Positions 43,962-53,245 of a stretch of 64,000 nucleotides of DNA are shown in pieces. Position numbers and translations under genes: made by a program. Source of the DNA: Maricaulis sp. (GTDB taxonomy: Bacteria > Pseudomonadota > Alphaproteobacteria > Caulobacterales > Maricaulaceae); assembly GCF_017643475.1 (NCBI RefSeq), contig NZ_JAEPNI010000001.1, positions 1,054,001-1,118,000 of the forward strand. The letters are read 5' to 3'. Position 1 is the first letter of the stretch; every line of letters begins with the position of its first letter. The notes beneath the pieces are model-generated. The model was given only the letters and a program-made list of their open reading frames with translations. It had not been told where the DNA came from and ran no database searches.

Positions 43962-44462
43962 ATGACATCAAGAACACGCTTGCTTGGGATCGATCCGGGT
44001 CTGAGATGTATGGGCTGGGGCGTAATCGACGTCTCCGGAAACCGCATGAGCCATGTCGCGCATGGCACGATCAAGCCGCCGACTGACCAGCCGCTGTCCG
44101 ATCGCCTGACCGTCATTTTCCGCGGTGTGCTGCAGCTGGTCGAGGAATACCAGCCACATGAATGCGCCATCGAGGAAGCTTTCATGGCCAAGAATGCCTC
44201 CTCTGCACTGAAGCTCGGTCATGCGCGCGCCGCTGCGCTTCTCGCGCCGGCCTCCACGGACCGACCCGTGTTCGAATACGCCGCACGCCTGGTCAAAAAG
44301 GCTGTGGTTGGAACAGGTGGCGCCGACAAGACCCAGGTCTCGGCCATGGTCGGTGTCCTGCTGCCAGGCGTAAAGGCCACGGCCGATGCTGCAGATGCGC
44401 TGGCGATTGCCATCTGCCATGCCCACAACAGGAATACCCATGTGAGAGGGGAAGTCGCATGA
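43962..44462 (+). CDS. ruvC: Holliday junction endonuclease RuvC
   Basis: Resolves Holliday junctions made by homologous recombination, working with RuvAB. The 166 residues have the catalytic acid pattern LLGIDPGLRCMGWGVID (first Asp), the AIEEAFMAKNASSALKLGH region (Glu) and the late ADAADALAIAICHAH (Asp pair). CGGAGG precedes the ATG. The stop overlaps the ruvA start as ATGA. Unlike the usual yebC-ruvC order, the gene upstream is the divergent repeat array. Confidence 0.96.
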   Translation: MTSRTRLLGIDPGLRCMGWGVIDVSGNRMSHVAHGTIKPPTDQPLSDRLTVIFRGVLQLVEEYQPHECAIEEAFMAKNASSALKLGHARAAALLAPASTDRPVFEYAARLVKKAVVGTGGADKTQVSAMVGVLLPGVKATADAADALAIAICHAHNRNTHVRGEVA

Positions 44463-45100
44463 TCGGAATGCTCAAGGGTGTCGTTGACGCGGTCGGGGCG
44501 GACGAGACCGTGATTGACGTCAACGGTGTGGGTTATCTTGTGGCGGCAGGTGTACAGACCCTGGCGAGACTGGAAGTTGGCGCCCAGGTGAAGATGCACA
44601 TCGAGACGCATGTCCGCGAAGATGCCTTCAAGCTGTTTGGTTTCCTGGATGAGACGGAGCGGGCCTGGTTCGTGCACCTTCAGTCTGTGCAGGGAGTGGG
44701 CGCCAAGGCTGCCTTTGCCATTCTGGATGCTGTGCCGGTATCGGAGATCGCGAGTGCGGTGGCGCTGGGTGACAAGGCCACGTTCGGACGGGCCAAGGGT
44801 GTCGGGCCGAAACTGGCCACGCGAATTGCCACGGAACTCAAGGACAAGGCGCCGCCGGTCGGGCGCAATCTGGGGATCGGCCTGTCTGCTCACGCTGCTA
44901 CGCCGAGCGCGACAAGCACTTCCGGCAAGGCTTCCTCCGATGACGGAGCTGTGAGGGAGGAGGCCGTATCGGCCCTGCTTAATCTGGGTTATGCAGAGAC
45001 CGTTGCCCGGCAAGCCGTGGCGACAGTACAGCGTAATGGAGGTGAAGGCTTGGAGCTCGGGGAAGTCATTCGCCAGTCTTTGAAGGAGTTGGCTCCATGA
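44459..45100 (+). CDS. ruvA: Holliday junction helicase subunit RuvA
   Basis: Tetramer that binds four-way junctions and loads RuvB. The 213-residue product starts MIGMLKGVVDAVGADETVID, with the OB-fold domain, then helix-hairpin-helix motifs (LQSVQGVGAKAAFAIL and FGRAKGVGPKLATRIATEL), a flexible Ala/Ser/Thr linker and a C-terminal three-helix domain (VREEAVSALLNLGYAETVAR) that contacts RuvB. It overlaps ruvC by 4 bases; its stop overlaps the next gene as ATGA. Confidence 0.96.
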   Translation: MIGMLKGVVDAVGADETVIDVNGVGYLVAAGVQTLARLEVGAQVKMHIETHVREDAFKLFGFLDETERAWFVHLQSVQGVGAKAAFAILDAVPVSEIASAVALGDKATFGRAKGVGPKLATRIATELKDKAPPVGRNLGIGLSAHAATPSATSTSGKASSDDGAVREEAVSALLNLGYAETVARQAVATVQRNGGEGLELGEVIRQSLKELAP

Positions 45101-45837
45101 TTTCCGCTTTTGCCGGCGCGCTTGCGTTGGCATCTACCGTGTCCGCGACGACGGACACGACCCCCGATACTGTCCAAATTCGCCTTGTTGCCAATATGGG
45201 AGTCCTGGTGAGCCAGGGCGAGAACAAGGTACTTGTCGATGCCCTGTTCACGGACGTCTACGAAGGGCGTTTTCATGTTCCCACCAGCGATGACCGCGAG
45301 GCCATGATCACTGCTTCCGGCGAGTTTGACGGCGTTGATGCCCTGTTGTTCACGCATGAACACGGCGATCATTTCAACGCCGGGGAAGCCGGTCTGGCTC
45401 TCGCCGCGAATGACGCGCTGGTGCTGATGGCTCCGGACCAGGTCAGCAGCCAGCTGAGCGCCAGCGCGACGGAGCTGCCGGACGGCCTTTCCGTGCGTGC
45501 CGTCCCGATGTTCCACATGGAGGGCATGGACAATCATGCCTTCATCATCGAGCTGGGCGGGACATCGGTCCTGCATCTGGGGGATACCAATCCCGACGAA
45601 GCCGATTTCACGGTCCTTGATGACGAGGACATTGATGTTGTGCTGTACCCGATCTGGTTCGTGCAATCGGAAACCGGACAGGCCGAGCTGAGCGGCCGGT
45701 TCGCCGGCGCGCGGCATGTTGCCGTACATGTGCCAGCCCATATTTCCGGTGAACAGATGGCCGAATATCTCGGCAAGGGGAATTCGCTGGTTGATCCGGG
45801 AGACCGGATTGTGATCAATCCCGGGGACCATGACTGA
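45097..45837 (+). CDS. Secreted metallo-beta-lactamase-fold hydrolase
   Basis: A 246-residue UlaG/YtnP-like MBL-fold protein placed inside the ruv operon. A short signal peptide ([15 protein letters not shown]) suggests export, with cleavage near residue 17. The metal site THEHGDHFN is at about residue 87, and later ligands are likely in [12 protein letters not shown] (His), [10 protein letters not shown] (Asp) and the C-terminal NPGDHD. Neither substrate nor link to recombination is evident. It overlaps ruvA as ATGA (AAGGAG upstream) and ruvB by 8 bases, so its expression is tied to the operon. Why a predicted periplasmic enzyme is coupled to DNA repair genes is unclear. Confidence 0.82.
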   Translation: MISAFAGALALASTVSATTDTTPDTVQIRLVANMGVLVSQGENKVLVDALFTDVYEGRFHVPTSDDREAMITASGEFDGVDALLFTHEHGDHFNAGEAGLALAANDALVLMAPDQVSSQLSASATELPDGLSVRAVPMFHMEGMDNHAFIIELGGTSVLHLGDTNPDEADFTVLDDEDIDVVLYPIWFVQSETGQAELSGRFAGARHVAVHVPAHISGEQMAEYLGKGNSLVDPGDRIVINPGDHD

Positions 45838-46867
45838 ACAAGACGACCGGATAATCGAGGCTGAGATGCAGGCGGGCGATCATCGCGACAAGGCGATGCG
45901 TCCGCTTTCCTTTGGCGATTTTGTTGGCCAGAAAGCATCGATCGAGAACCTGAAGGTCTTCGTCGAGGCGGCGCGCCGCCGTGAAGAGGCGCTGGACCAT
46001 GTCCTGCTTTCCGGGCCGCCCGGGCTGGGCAAGACGACGCTGGCGCAGATCGTCGCTCGTGAATTGGGTGTCGGTTTTCGGGCGACTTCAGGTCCGGTTA
46101 TCGCCAAGGCCGGCGACCTCGCTGCCATCCTGACCAATCTCGAGCCGCGCGATGTGCTTTTCATCGACGAGATCCACCGCCTTTCTCCGGCTGTGGAGGA
46201 AGTCCTTTATCCGGCGATGGAGGACTTCTGCCTGGATCTGGTGATCGGGGAGGGGCCTTCAGCGCGCACCGTCCGTATCGACCTCCCGCCCTTTACACTC
46301 GTGGGCGCGACCACACGGGCCGGTTTGCTGGCGACACCTCTGCGTGACCGTTTCGGCGTGCCGGTCCGGCTGGAATTCTACGACGCCGCGGAGCTGGCCT
46401 CGATCGTGGCGCGCAATGCCGCGAAATTCGGCATCAATGCCTCGCCGGAAGGCGCGCTGGAGGTTGCCCGACGGGCGCGCGGGACCCCGCGTGTCGCCGG
46501 GCGCTTGTTGCGCCGGGTGCGCGATTTCGCCGAGGCCGAGGGCGCCGAACAGATCTCGGCCGAGGTGGCCGACCGGGCATTACGCCGGCTGGAGGTCGAC
46601 AAGATCGGCCTGGACAGTCTTGATCGGCGCTATCTGCATGCGCTTCTGCATACGTTCCGGGGTGGCCCTGTCGGGGTCGAAACACTGGCTGCGGCCCTGG
46701 CCGAGGCGCGTGATGCGCTCGAGGATGTGGTCGAGCCCTTCCTGATCCAGCAGGGGTTTATCCAGCGTACGCCGCGTGGCCGCATGGCGGCTCCGCGGGC
46801 CTGGGAGCATATGGGCATCGAGATTCCGCGATCAGCGGACACGGATCTTTTCGGAGGTGGCAAATGA
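45830..46867 (+). CDS. ruvB: Holliday junction branch-migration motor RuvB
   Basis: Hexameric AAA+ ATPase that drives branch migration with RuvA. The 345 residues have [18 protein letters not shown], Walker [19 protein letters not shown] (about 61), Walker [20 protein letters not shown] (about 109), the sensor [18 protein letters not shown], and a C-terminal winged helix with [19 protein letters not shown]. The start overlaps the upstream hydrolase gene by 8 bases; the stop overlaps ybgC by ATGA. Confidence 0.97.
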   Translation: MTEQDDRIIEAEMQAGDHRDKAMRPLSFGDFVGQKASIENLKVFVEAARRREEALDHVLLSGPPGLGKTTLAQIVARELGVGFRATSGPVIAKAGDLAAILTNLEPRDVLFIDEIHRLSPAVEEVLYPAMEDFCLDLVIGEGPSARTVRIDLPPFTLVGATTRAGLLATPLRDRFGVPVRLEFYDAAELASIVARNAAKFGINASPEGALEVARRARGTPRVAGRLLRRVRDFAEAEGAEQISAEVADRALRRLEVDKIGLDSLDRRYLHALLHTFRGGPVGVETLAAALAEARDALEDVVEPFLIQQGFIQRTPRGRMAAPRAWEHMGIEIPRSADTDLFGGGK

Positions 46868-47319
46868 GCCTGGAGCCGACAGCTGGCGTTCTGTGCGACG
46901 ACAAGGTCCATCGTCTGCCGGTTCGCGTTTATTACGAAGACACCGATTTCTCTGGCGTCGTTTATCACGCCCGTTATCTGCACTTTTTCGAGCGAGGCCG
47001 CACGGACAGTCTGCGTTGTCTGGGCATCCATCATTCTGAACTGGCACAGGCGGACGACCCGCTGGCCTTTGCCGTGCGCCGGATGTCGATCGAGTTCGCA
47101 GTCGCTGCTAGGGTGGACGATGCCCTGGTGGTGGAAACCCTGTTCCGGCCCCAGAAAGGCGCGCGACTGATGATCGAACAGCGTTTGATGCGCGGCGAGA
47201 CGCTGATTGCGTCAGCAGATGTCCAGGCGGTGTGCATCTCTCTGGATGGCGCGGTCAAGCGTCCTCCCAGATCCATGGCCGCGAAATGGCAGAATATGGT
47301 TATTCCGGTAGACAGCTAA
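46864..47319 (+). CDS. ybgC: Tol-Pal associated acyl-CoA thioesterase YbgC
   Basis: A 151-residue hotdog-fold thioesterase. The active-site motif is [27 protein letters not shown] with its Asp near residue 28, the YbgC/FadM signature. The enzyme hydrolyses short-chain or phospholipid-related acyl thioesters and is commonly the first gene of tol-pal operons. It overlaps ruvB by 4 bases. The NTF2-like gene and then tolQ follow. Confidence 0.93.
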   Translation: MSLEPTAGVLCDDKVHRLPVRVYYEDTDFSGVVYHARYLHFFERGRTDSLRCLGIHHSELAQADDPLAFAVRRMSIEFAVAARVDDALVVETLFRPQKGARLMIEQRLMRGETLIASADVQAVCISLDGAVKRPPRSMAAKWQNMVIPVDS

Positions 47320-47363
47320 CCAAAACCCGCTACGCTTTTCATATTGGCTTTGGGGGAGGCCGT

Positions 47364-48059
47364 ATGAACAAGCAAGCTGGCTTGACTGGCGAATTGAACG
47401 AAATGCGTCATGCTAGGTATGGCGAAGAACGGCCGTCTGCGCCGCCCAATTTCCAATTCGAAGTTGTTCGATCGTTTCCGGACGACCCCTATCTGTTCAT
47501 GCATATGGTCCAGTTCCCGGCGCCGGGCGTGCAATGGGTCACAATGAGCCTTTTGAGCATGGAGCCCGGGGCGACTGGTCGGATTGTCCACCAGGTGACC
47601 AACAGGCAGGTAGAGCGGGACAATCCGGACTTTACCAGAGTCGCCGGAACACGGGCTCTGGATGCTGCCGCGGATACAAAAGAGACACGTGCCGCCGTGA
47701 TCGGCTTCGTGTCCCAGGTGTTGTCGGGCGGCAATGTCGCTGCTTGCGCTGACTGGCTCGACCGCGATTGTTTCATCACGCACAACCCGTACATGCTGGC
47801 CGACTATCAGGGTTTCGTTCAATTCCTGGATGAAGAAATGAGCCGCGTCGATGCCTTGAGGTACGTCTGCATCTCCGATGTCGTCGCCTATCATGACTTT
47901 GCGGCCGTTTTCTCGGTCATTGACTTTCGAGGCCATGAATATCGCGCTTGTGACCTGTTCCGTGTCGAGGACGGAAAAATCGTCGAGCACTGGGACATTG
48001 CCGAACGAGCGGTCAATCAGGCACCGCCCGGGAATGACCGAAGTTTTATGCCCCTGTAA
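47364..48059 (+). CDS. NTF2/SnoaL-like protein inserted before tolQ
   Basis: A 231-residue protein of unknown role. The ATG at 47364 has GGGGGAGG upstream. The C-terminal half (about 105-215) looks like an NTF2-fold cone (VSQVLSGGNVAACADWLDRD, ISDVVAYHDFAAVFSVID, YRACDLFRVEDGKIVEHWD), the pattern of SnoaL-like polyketide cyclases and related proteins. The N-terminal half contains a second, weaker strand-rich region (FPDDPYLFMHMVQFPAPGVQ), so two NTF2-like units are possible. No signal peptide is present. It interrupts the ybgC-tolQ order seen in most tol operons. Confidence 0.65.
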   Translation: MNKQAGLTGELNEMRHARYGEERPSAPPNFQFEVVRSFPDDPYLFMHMVQFPAPGVQWVTMSLLSMEPGATGRIVHQVTNRQVERDNPDFTRVAGTRALDAAADTKETRAAVIGFVSQVLSGGNVAACADWLDRDCFITHNPYMLADYQGFVQFLDEEMSRVDALRYVCISDVVAYHDFAAVFSVIDFRGHEYRACDLFRVEDGKIVEHWDIAERAVNQAPPGNDRSFMPL

Positions 48060-48277
48060 CGGGTTGCAGAGATTTCTTCTCGCCTCATGCGATAAGGGTC
48101 TGCAATTCAGCGCGGGTCTTGTGCTATCACATCAGAAATTTGCCGCATTCCTGCGTCATTGGCTGTCCAGCCAGGTCGCAATGCATTGGGGAAGGCGCGC
48201 GGCACGCCGGGGAGAGTTTGAAGAGTTGCGTCGCGTATCCGACGCGTTGTGACGGAACGCAGCCAAGGAATACACTC

Positions 48278-48946
48278 ATGGAAACTAGTGTGGTTGATGT
48301 CGCCCAGGCGGTAGAGGGCTTTTCCTTCTATGACCTGTTCATGCGCGCAGACTGGGTGGTCAAGGGCGTGATGGGCATTCTCGCCTTCATGTCGATCTGG
48401 TCGTGGGCCATCGCGGTCGACAAGTCGCTGCAGATGCGCGGGCTGCATGGCAAATCCAAAGTCTTTGAGCGTGAATTCTGGTCCGGCCGTCCGCTGGACG
48501 CACTGGCAGACCAGTTTGCCAAGAACCCGCGCGATCCATTCAGCCATACGTTTGCAGCCGGACTGCGCGAATGGAAGGGCACAGCACCAGGCGGTCGTGT
48601 TGCCAAGGCTGCGGGTGCCGAGGCGAGCCGTCAGCTGAACAATGCGGAAACCGGCTTGGGTATTCTGGCGACGATCGCGTCAGCAGCGCCGTTTGTCGGC
48701 CTGTTCGGTACGGTCTGGGGCATCATGAATGCCTTCCGCGCCATCGCCGCGGAACAGAACACAAATCTCGCCGTCGTTGCGCCAGGCATCGCCGAGGCGC
48801 TGTTCGCCACGGCGCTGGGCCTGCTGGCGGCAATCCCGGCGGTTATTTTCTTCAACGCGCTGTCAGCCAATATCGGCAAGTATGGCGCGCGCCTTGACGG
48901 GTTTGTCGACGAGCTTTCCGCTCTCGCTGACCGGGAAGGCAAATAG
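48278..48946 (+). CDS. tolQ: Tol-Pal motor protein TolQ
   Basis: Inner-membrane proton-channel subunit of the Tol-Pal system that constricts the outer membrane at division. The start ATG at 48278 (AAGGAA upstream) gives 222 residues, with the first hydrophobic segment near residues 23-45 (WVVKGVMGILAFMSIWSWA), then two more near 120-150 (LATIASAAPFVGLFGTVWG) and 170-195 (EALFATALGLLAAIPAVIFF). The TVWGIMNAFRAIA and ATALGLLAAIPA signatures are typical of MotA/TolQ/ExbB. The frame is open upstream to 48119. tolR follows after 2 bases. Confidence 0.95.
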   Translation: METSVVDVAQAVEGFSFYDLFMRADWVVKGVMGILAFMSIWSWAIAVDKSLQMRGLHGKSKVFEREFWSGRPLDALADQFAKNPRDPFSHTFAAGLREWKGTAPGGRVAKAAGAEASRQLNNAETGLGILATIASAAPFVGLFGTVWGIMNAFRAIAAEQNTNLAVVAPGIAEALFATALGLLAAIPAVIFFNALSANIGKYGARLDGFVDELSALADREGK

Positions 48947-48948
48947 TC

Positions 48949-49383
48949 ATGGCCGTTTCGCTCGACAGCGGCGGTGGTGGACGCGGCAGAGCCCGCTGGA
49001 AGCCCAAGGCCGAGATCAATGTGACGCCCTTTGTCGACGTCATGCTGGTGCTTCTCATCGTTTTCATGGTCACCGCACCCCTGCTGACGGTCGGTATCGA
49101 GATCGACATGCCCGAGACGGAAGCCCAGCAACTTCCCGCCATCGAGGAGCCGATCACGGTGACACTGACGGCAGAGGGTACGATCTTCCTGCAGGAAACC
49201 GAGGTCGAGCTGGGTGAGCTTAGCGCGCGTCTTCGCGCCATCGCCGCATCCGGCACGGATCACCCGGTCGCTTATCGCTGGGACGCGTCCGCCAATGGCC
49301 AGCATATCGCCCAGGTTCTGGGAGATATTCAGGCTGCGGGCTTTACGCGTGTTCAGGTGATCACGGATCCCGTGGAGGGCTAA
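48949..49383 (+). CDS. tolR: Tol-Pal protein TolR
   Basis: ExbD/TolR-family inner-membrane protein of 144 residues with one N-terminal membrane helix ([21 protein letters not shown]) carrying the conserved proton-path Asp of NVTPFVDV, and a periplasmic domain with [13 protein letters not shown]. It forms the TolQ-TolR ion channel. The ATG follows the tolQ stop by two bases. A Gly-rich N-terminus ([11 protein letters not shown]) is a small local feature. Confidence 0.95.
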   Translation: MAVSLDSGGGGRGRARWKPKAEINVTPFVDVMLVLLIVFMVTAPLLTVGIEIDMPETEAQQLPAIEEPITVTLTAEGTIFLQETEVELGELSARLRAIAASGTDHPVAYRWDASANGQHIAQVLGDIQAAGFTRVQVITDPVEG

Positions 49384-49387
49384 TCCG

Positions 49388-50224
49388 TTGCGCGGTCTTG
49401 TCGTTTCGCTTGTAGTTCATGCCGGCTTTATTGCTGCGGGCGTGATCTATCTGCCTCGGGCAGCCCATCTGCTCGAGACGACACCCTATGTGCCGATCGA
49501 GCTGGTCAGCCTGTCCGACACGACAAATGTGACCGCCGCGGCACCCGAGCCTGAACCAGAGCCGGAAGAAGAGATCATCGAGGATCCTGTCGAGGAAGAG
49601 CCGACGGTGGAAGACGCGATCGTTGATCCGGCACCCGAACCGGAACAGGCCCCGGAACCGGAGCCTGAACCTGCCGTGATCTCGCCGGATCCGGTTGAGG
49701 AAGCCGCTGAACCCGAACCGGAGCCCGAGCCAGAACCTGAGCCGGTGCGCGAAGAACCGCGCCGTCCGGACCCGGAGCCGGAACCCGAACCGGCGGAGCC
49801 CAGCTTCTTTGATTCGCTGGACGACCTGGCCGCGACGGTGGATGAAGCGCGCGACGAGCGTGCCAGCGATGCGGGCGAGCGCCGCCGCGCCGTTGGCAAT
49901 GGCGAGAGTAATACCGCGACCCTGCAAGTAATCCTGCAAAACCATCTGGCACGTTGCTGGCGCAATTCGCTGGATGCACCGCATCCGGATGAGCTGGCCG
50001 TCGAGGTTGAGTTGTCTCTCAATCGCAATGGTGAACTGATGGGGCCGCCGCGCCTGGTCGACCAGGGCCGCGTGCTCAATTCCCCCAACCCCTACCTGCG
50101 TGTTGCCGGTGAGCGTGCGTTGCGCGCAGCCTCGGTGTGTGCACCTTATCCACTGCCCCCGGAACAATATTCCGAGTGGCGTCAAATTACGGCCAATTTC
50201 GCGCCGTCTTTATACGGCAACTGA
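49388..50224 (+). CDS. tolA: TolA-like periplasm-spanning protein with Glu-Pro linker
   Basis: The 278-residue product probably links TolQR to Pal and TolB. The start is a TTG with GGAGGG nine bases upstream. It has an N-terminal anchor ([19 protein letters not shown], about 4-22), then about 110 residues rich in Glu-Pro dipeptides (residues 55-140), which should form a stiff extended rod. The C-terminal domain (about 175-278) is TolA/TonB-like: [37 protein letters not shown], and a paired Cys layout. E. coli TolA uses a long helix instead of the Glu-Pro linker. Position between tolR and tolB supports the call. Confidence 0.88.
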   Translation: MRGLVVSLVVHAGFIAAGVIYLPRAAHLLETTPYVPIELVSLSDTTNVTAAAPEPEPEPEEEIIEDPVEEEPTVEDAIVDPAPEPEQAPEPEPEPAVISPDPVEEAAEPEPEPEPEPEPVREEPRRPDPEPEPEPAEPSFFDSLDDLAATVDEARDERASDAGERRRAVGNGESNTATLQVILQNHLARCWRNSLDAPHPDELAVEVELSLNRNGELMGPPRLVDQGRVLNSPNPYLRVAGERALRAASVCAPYPLPPEQYSEWRQITANFAPSLYGN

Positions 50225-50245
50225 TTTCTGAACCGGAGCGAGATT

Positions 50246-51607
50246 ATGATCCGCCTGCTTGCCTCAATCCTGACCCTCGTCGCGGCGCTCGCTGCTCCAA
50301 TCGCAGCGCATGCGCAGGAGCCGCTGCGTGTGGACATCACCGAAGGCAATCTCGACCCGCTGCCGTTGGCGCTTCCTGATTTCATCGCTGTTGACGAGGA
50401 ATTTGCCGAACGCGGCGCGGACATCACGCGTGTGATCACCAATGACCTGGCCAGTTCCGGCCTGTTCGCGCCGATCGATCAGAGCGCCTATATCGAGGAC
50501 ATCGAGAATATCGACTTGCGCCCGCGCTTTTCCGACTGGCGCGTGATCAATGCCTCGGCCCTGCTGGTCGGGCGTATCACTGAACAGGATGACGGGCGTT
50601 TGCTGGTTGCCTTCCGGCTGTGGGACACGCGTCTGGAAACCCAGATGCTGGGCGTTCAATACGTCACCGCGCCGGAAAACTGGCGCCGGGTGGCGCACAA
50701 GGTGGCCGACGCTGTCTATCAGCGCCTGACCGGTGAAGAGGGATATTTCGACACCCGCATCGTCTATGTCGCCGAAGGACGTGGAGTGGATGGTGAGCCG
50801 CTGCACCAGCTGGCCTGGATGGATCAGGACGGTGCCAATCCGTCATTCCTGACGGATCGTTCCTACATGGCGCTGTTGCCGAACTTTTCTCCGAGTGCGC
50901 AGGAAATCACCTATGTGTCCTTCCTCGAGGGGCAGGCGACGACCTATCTCTACGATCTTGAGACCGGTCGCCAGGAAGCCCTGTTCGCGTCCGGCGGGCG
51001 CGGTGCTGCGACCCAGATCGATCCGGACGGTCAGAGCTTGTCCGCGCGTTTCTCCCCGGACGGCAGCCAACTGGCGGTTTCCGTGGAGACCCGCAATGGT
51101 CACGACATCCACATGTTCGATCTTCGCACGCGTGAACTGACCCGCCTGACCCAGCATCCGGCTGACGACGTGGAGCCGTCTTTTTCACCGGATGGTGAAC
51201 GGATCGTGTTCTCTTCCTCGCGTGGTGGTGGTTCCCAGCTCTATACCATGAATGCGGATGGTACGGATGTGCAGCGTATTACTTTTGGCGAAGGCCGCTA
51301 CACGACACCGGTCTGGTCTCCGCGAGGCGATCTGATCGCCTTTACCAAACAGTCCAATGGCCGTTTCCTGCTTGGCGTCGTGCGCGCTGACGGTTCCGGC
51401 ATCGAACGCATCCTGTTCGAAGGGTATTATGTCGACACACCGGCCTGGTCGCCCAATGGCCGCGTACTGCTCTTCACTCGCGGTGAACCGCGCACAAACG
51501 GCACGCGATATGAAATCTGGAGTATTGATCTGGCCGGGTTCAATCTGAGGCGGCTGGCCACAGGCGGAATGGCCTCGGATCCGGCATGGTCGCCCTTGAT
51601 CGACTAG
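50246..51607 (+). CDS. tolB: Tol-Pal beta-propeller protein TolB
   Basis: Periplasmic protein that binds Pal and links it to TolA. The 453 residues carry a signal peptide (IRLLASILTLVAALAAPIA, cleavage after AHA near residue 23), an N-terminal alpha/beta domain (FAERGADITRVITNDLASSG), and a six-bladed propeller with TolB repeats (ISYVSFLEGQ-type and SARFSPDGSQLAVSV; EPSFSPDGERIVFSSSRGG; PVWSPRGDLIAFTK; PAWSPNGRVLLFTR). GGAGCGAG precedes the ATG. The length matches E. coli TolB (430) with a slightly longer signal. Confidence 0.96.
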   Translation: MIRLLASILTLVAALAAPIAAHAQEPLRVDITEGNLDPLPLALPDFIAVDEEFAERGADITRVITNDLASSGLFAPIDQSAYIEDIENIDLRPRFSDWRVINASALLVGRITEQDDGRLLVAFRLWDTRLETQMLGVQYVTAPENWRRVAHKVADAVYQRLTGEEGYFDTRIVYVAEGRGVDGEPLHQLAWMDQDGANPSFLTDRSYMALLPNFSPSAQEITYVSFLEGQATTYLYDLETGRQEALFASGGRGAATQIDPDGQSLSARFSPDGSQLAVSVETRNGHDIHMFDLRTRELTRLTQHPADDVEPSFSPDGERIVFSSSRGGGSQLYTMNADGTDVQRITFGEGRYTTPVWSPRGDLIAFTKQSNGRFLLGVVRADGSGIERILFEGYYVDTPAWSPNGRVLLFTRGEPRTNGTRYEIWSIDLAGFNLRRLATGGMASDPAWSPLID

Positions 51608-51736
51608 CCCTTTTCTGAGTAGGGTTCTTTCTAATGCGCGGCGCCAGTGGGGGGGCCGACAATTTTCTGCGTCTTGTTTTTGGGGCGTGATCGGGAGTAC
51701 GCCAGAAAAATCTGGCTGGATGAGGGTGTTTACATC

Positions 51737-52249
51737 ATGAAGATCAAACTGTTTGCGATTGCAGCCCTGGCCGCGTTTGCGACCGCGTGTGCGTCTACGC
51801 CGGAGCCGGTAGCGGATCCGATTCCGGAACCGCAGCCGACACGTCCGGCTGAACCGGCCCAGCCGACTGGACCGACTGCCGGTTCCGTTGATCATTTCGT
51901 ACAGACTGCGGGCGACCGCGTCTTCTTCGGCTATGACCGTCATGACCTGTCGTCTGAGGCACGCGCCGTGCTTCGCGATCAGGCAGCCTGGCTGATGACC
52001 TACAGCGATGCACGCATCACGATCGCCGGCAATTGTGACGAGCGCGGCACGCGTGAATATAACCTGGCCCTGGGCGCCCGTCGCGCCAATGCGGCCCGCG
52101 ACTACCTGATCAGCCAGGGTGTTGATCCGTCGCGCATCACGACGACCTCCTTCGGCAAGGAGCGTCCGATCTGCCGTCAGTCCAACGAGCAGTGCTGGGC
52201 GACCAACCGTAATGCGATCACCGAAATCACCAGCGGCTACACCAACTAA
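51737..52249 (+). CDS. pal: Peptidoglycan-associated lipoprotein Pal
   Basis: Outer-membrane lipoprotein that binds peptidoglycan and TolB. The start ATG at 51737 gives 170 residues: a lipoprotein signal (KIKLFAIAALAAFATAC, with Cys18), a Pro/Glu-rich linker (TPEPVADPIPEPQPT), and an OmpA-like domain. The domain has VFFGYDRHDLSSEARAVL, ITIAGNCDERGTREYN (the meso-DAP-binding Asp and Arg in the family pattern) and LGARRANAARDYLI. Two cysteines (ICRQSNEQC) near the end may form the usual disulfide. A terminator follows. Confidence 0.96.
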   Translation: MKIKLFAIAALAAFATACASTPEPVADPIPEPQPTRPAEPAQPTGPTAGSVDHFVQTAGDRVFFGYDRHDLSSEARAVLRDQAAWLMTYSDARITIAGNCDERGTREYNLALGARRANAARDYLISQGVDPSRITTTSFGKERPICRQSNEQCWATNRNAITEITSGYTN

Positions 52250-52272
52250 GCTGCGTTGATTTGAGTATCAGC

Positions 52273-52312
52273 AACGTCCGCGATCCCGCATGGTTCGCGG
52301 ACGTTTCTTTTT
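52273..52312 (+). terminator. Rho-independent terminator after pal
   Basis: AACGTCCGCGA at 52273-52283 pairs with TCGCGGACGTT at 52295-52305, loop of eleven bases, followed by TTCTTTTT. It lies 24 bases after the pal stop and separates pal from cpoB. Confidence 0.85.
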
Positions 52313-52363
52313 CACAAGACCCTTGAGCGCCGCATTTTTGCCGTGCTCGTGCACTAGGTGCGC

Positions 52364-53245
52364 ATGATGATCCGAATTCTTTGCATGTCTGTCGTCGTTA
52401 CCGCGCTGGCCGCGGCCACGCCGGCCCAAGCCCAGTCCCGCCGCGAACTTGCGGAGCGTATCGACGCGACCGAAGTGCGTATCGGCGAGCTGGAAAACCA
52501 GTTCCTTGCCGGTGACCCCGTGGTGGAAACCCTGCTTCAGCGCCTCGATGCGCTGGACTATCAGATCCAGCAACTGACCGGCGCCAACGAGCAGATGCGG
52601 TTCGAGAATCGCCAGCTTCGCGAAACAGTGGAAACGCTGCAGGCGGAAATCGAAGCGTCGCGCGCCCCTGCGATTGATGATGCCACGGCCAATTGGATGA
52701 CTGATGGTCTGGAAGTTGGCGGCGAAGAAAGCGGTGAAACGATCACCCAGCTGGAAAATCCGAATCTCTCGCACAGTGACCCGGATGATCCGTTCGCTGA
52801 AGCGCGTTCGGAGGCAACGGGCGTTCTGGGCGGCAATGTTGCCGACGCTACGCCTACCATCAGTCCGGAAGAATTGTTCGCAACCGGTCGCTCGCGTCTT
52901 GTCGACAATGATTTTGGTGGCGCCCAGGTGGCGTTCGAGACTTTCGTCACCGAGAACGCCGATCATCCGAATGTCGGCGAGGCCTGGTACTGGCTCGGCC
53001 AGACCTTCTACGTCCAGGACAATTTCGGTGAAGCCGCAGATGCCTATATCGCTTCCTTGCGCAACCAGCCGAGCGGTCAGCGGGCCCCGGATGCGCTGGT
53101 CCAGCTTGCGGCATCCCTGCGCGGACTTGGCCGCGTCGACGAGGCGTGTGGAACCCTGTCCCAGTTCGGACGCCAATTCCCCAATGCTCCGGCCGAGGCC
53201 CGTGACCGTGCCGCACGCGAGTCGGTTCGCGCCAACTGCCGGTGA
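52364..53245 (+). CDS. cpoB: Cell division coordinator CpoB (YbgF)
   Basis: Periplasmic TPR protein that ties peptidoglycan synthesis to Tol-Pal. With the ATG at 52364 (52367 or GTG 52358 are also possible), the 293-residue product has a signal peptide (IRILCMSVVVTALAAATPA, then QAQ), an N-terminal coiled coil (RELAERIDATEVRIGELENQ and onward to about residue 100), a spacer, and C-terminal TPR repeats (PEELFATGRSRLVDNDFGGA; AWYWLGQTFYVQDNFGEAAD; LVQLAASLRGLGRVDEACGT). It is the last of the tol genes and overlaps tilS as GTGA. Confidence 0.92.
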   Translation: MMIRILCMSVVVTALAAATPAQAQSRRELAERIDATEVRIGELENQFLAGDPVVETLLQRLDALDYQIQQLTGANEQMRFENRQLRETVETLQAEIEASRAPAIDDATANWMTDGLEVGGEESGETITQLENPNLSHSDPDDPFAEARSEATGVLGGNVADATPTISPEELFATGRSRLVDNDFGGAQVAFETFVTENADHPNVGEAWYWLGQTFYVQDNFGEAADAYIASLRNQPSGQRAPDALVQLAASLRGLGRVDEACGTLSQFGRQFPNAPAEARDRAARESVRANCR

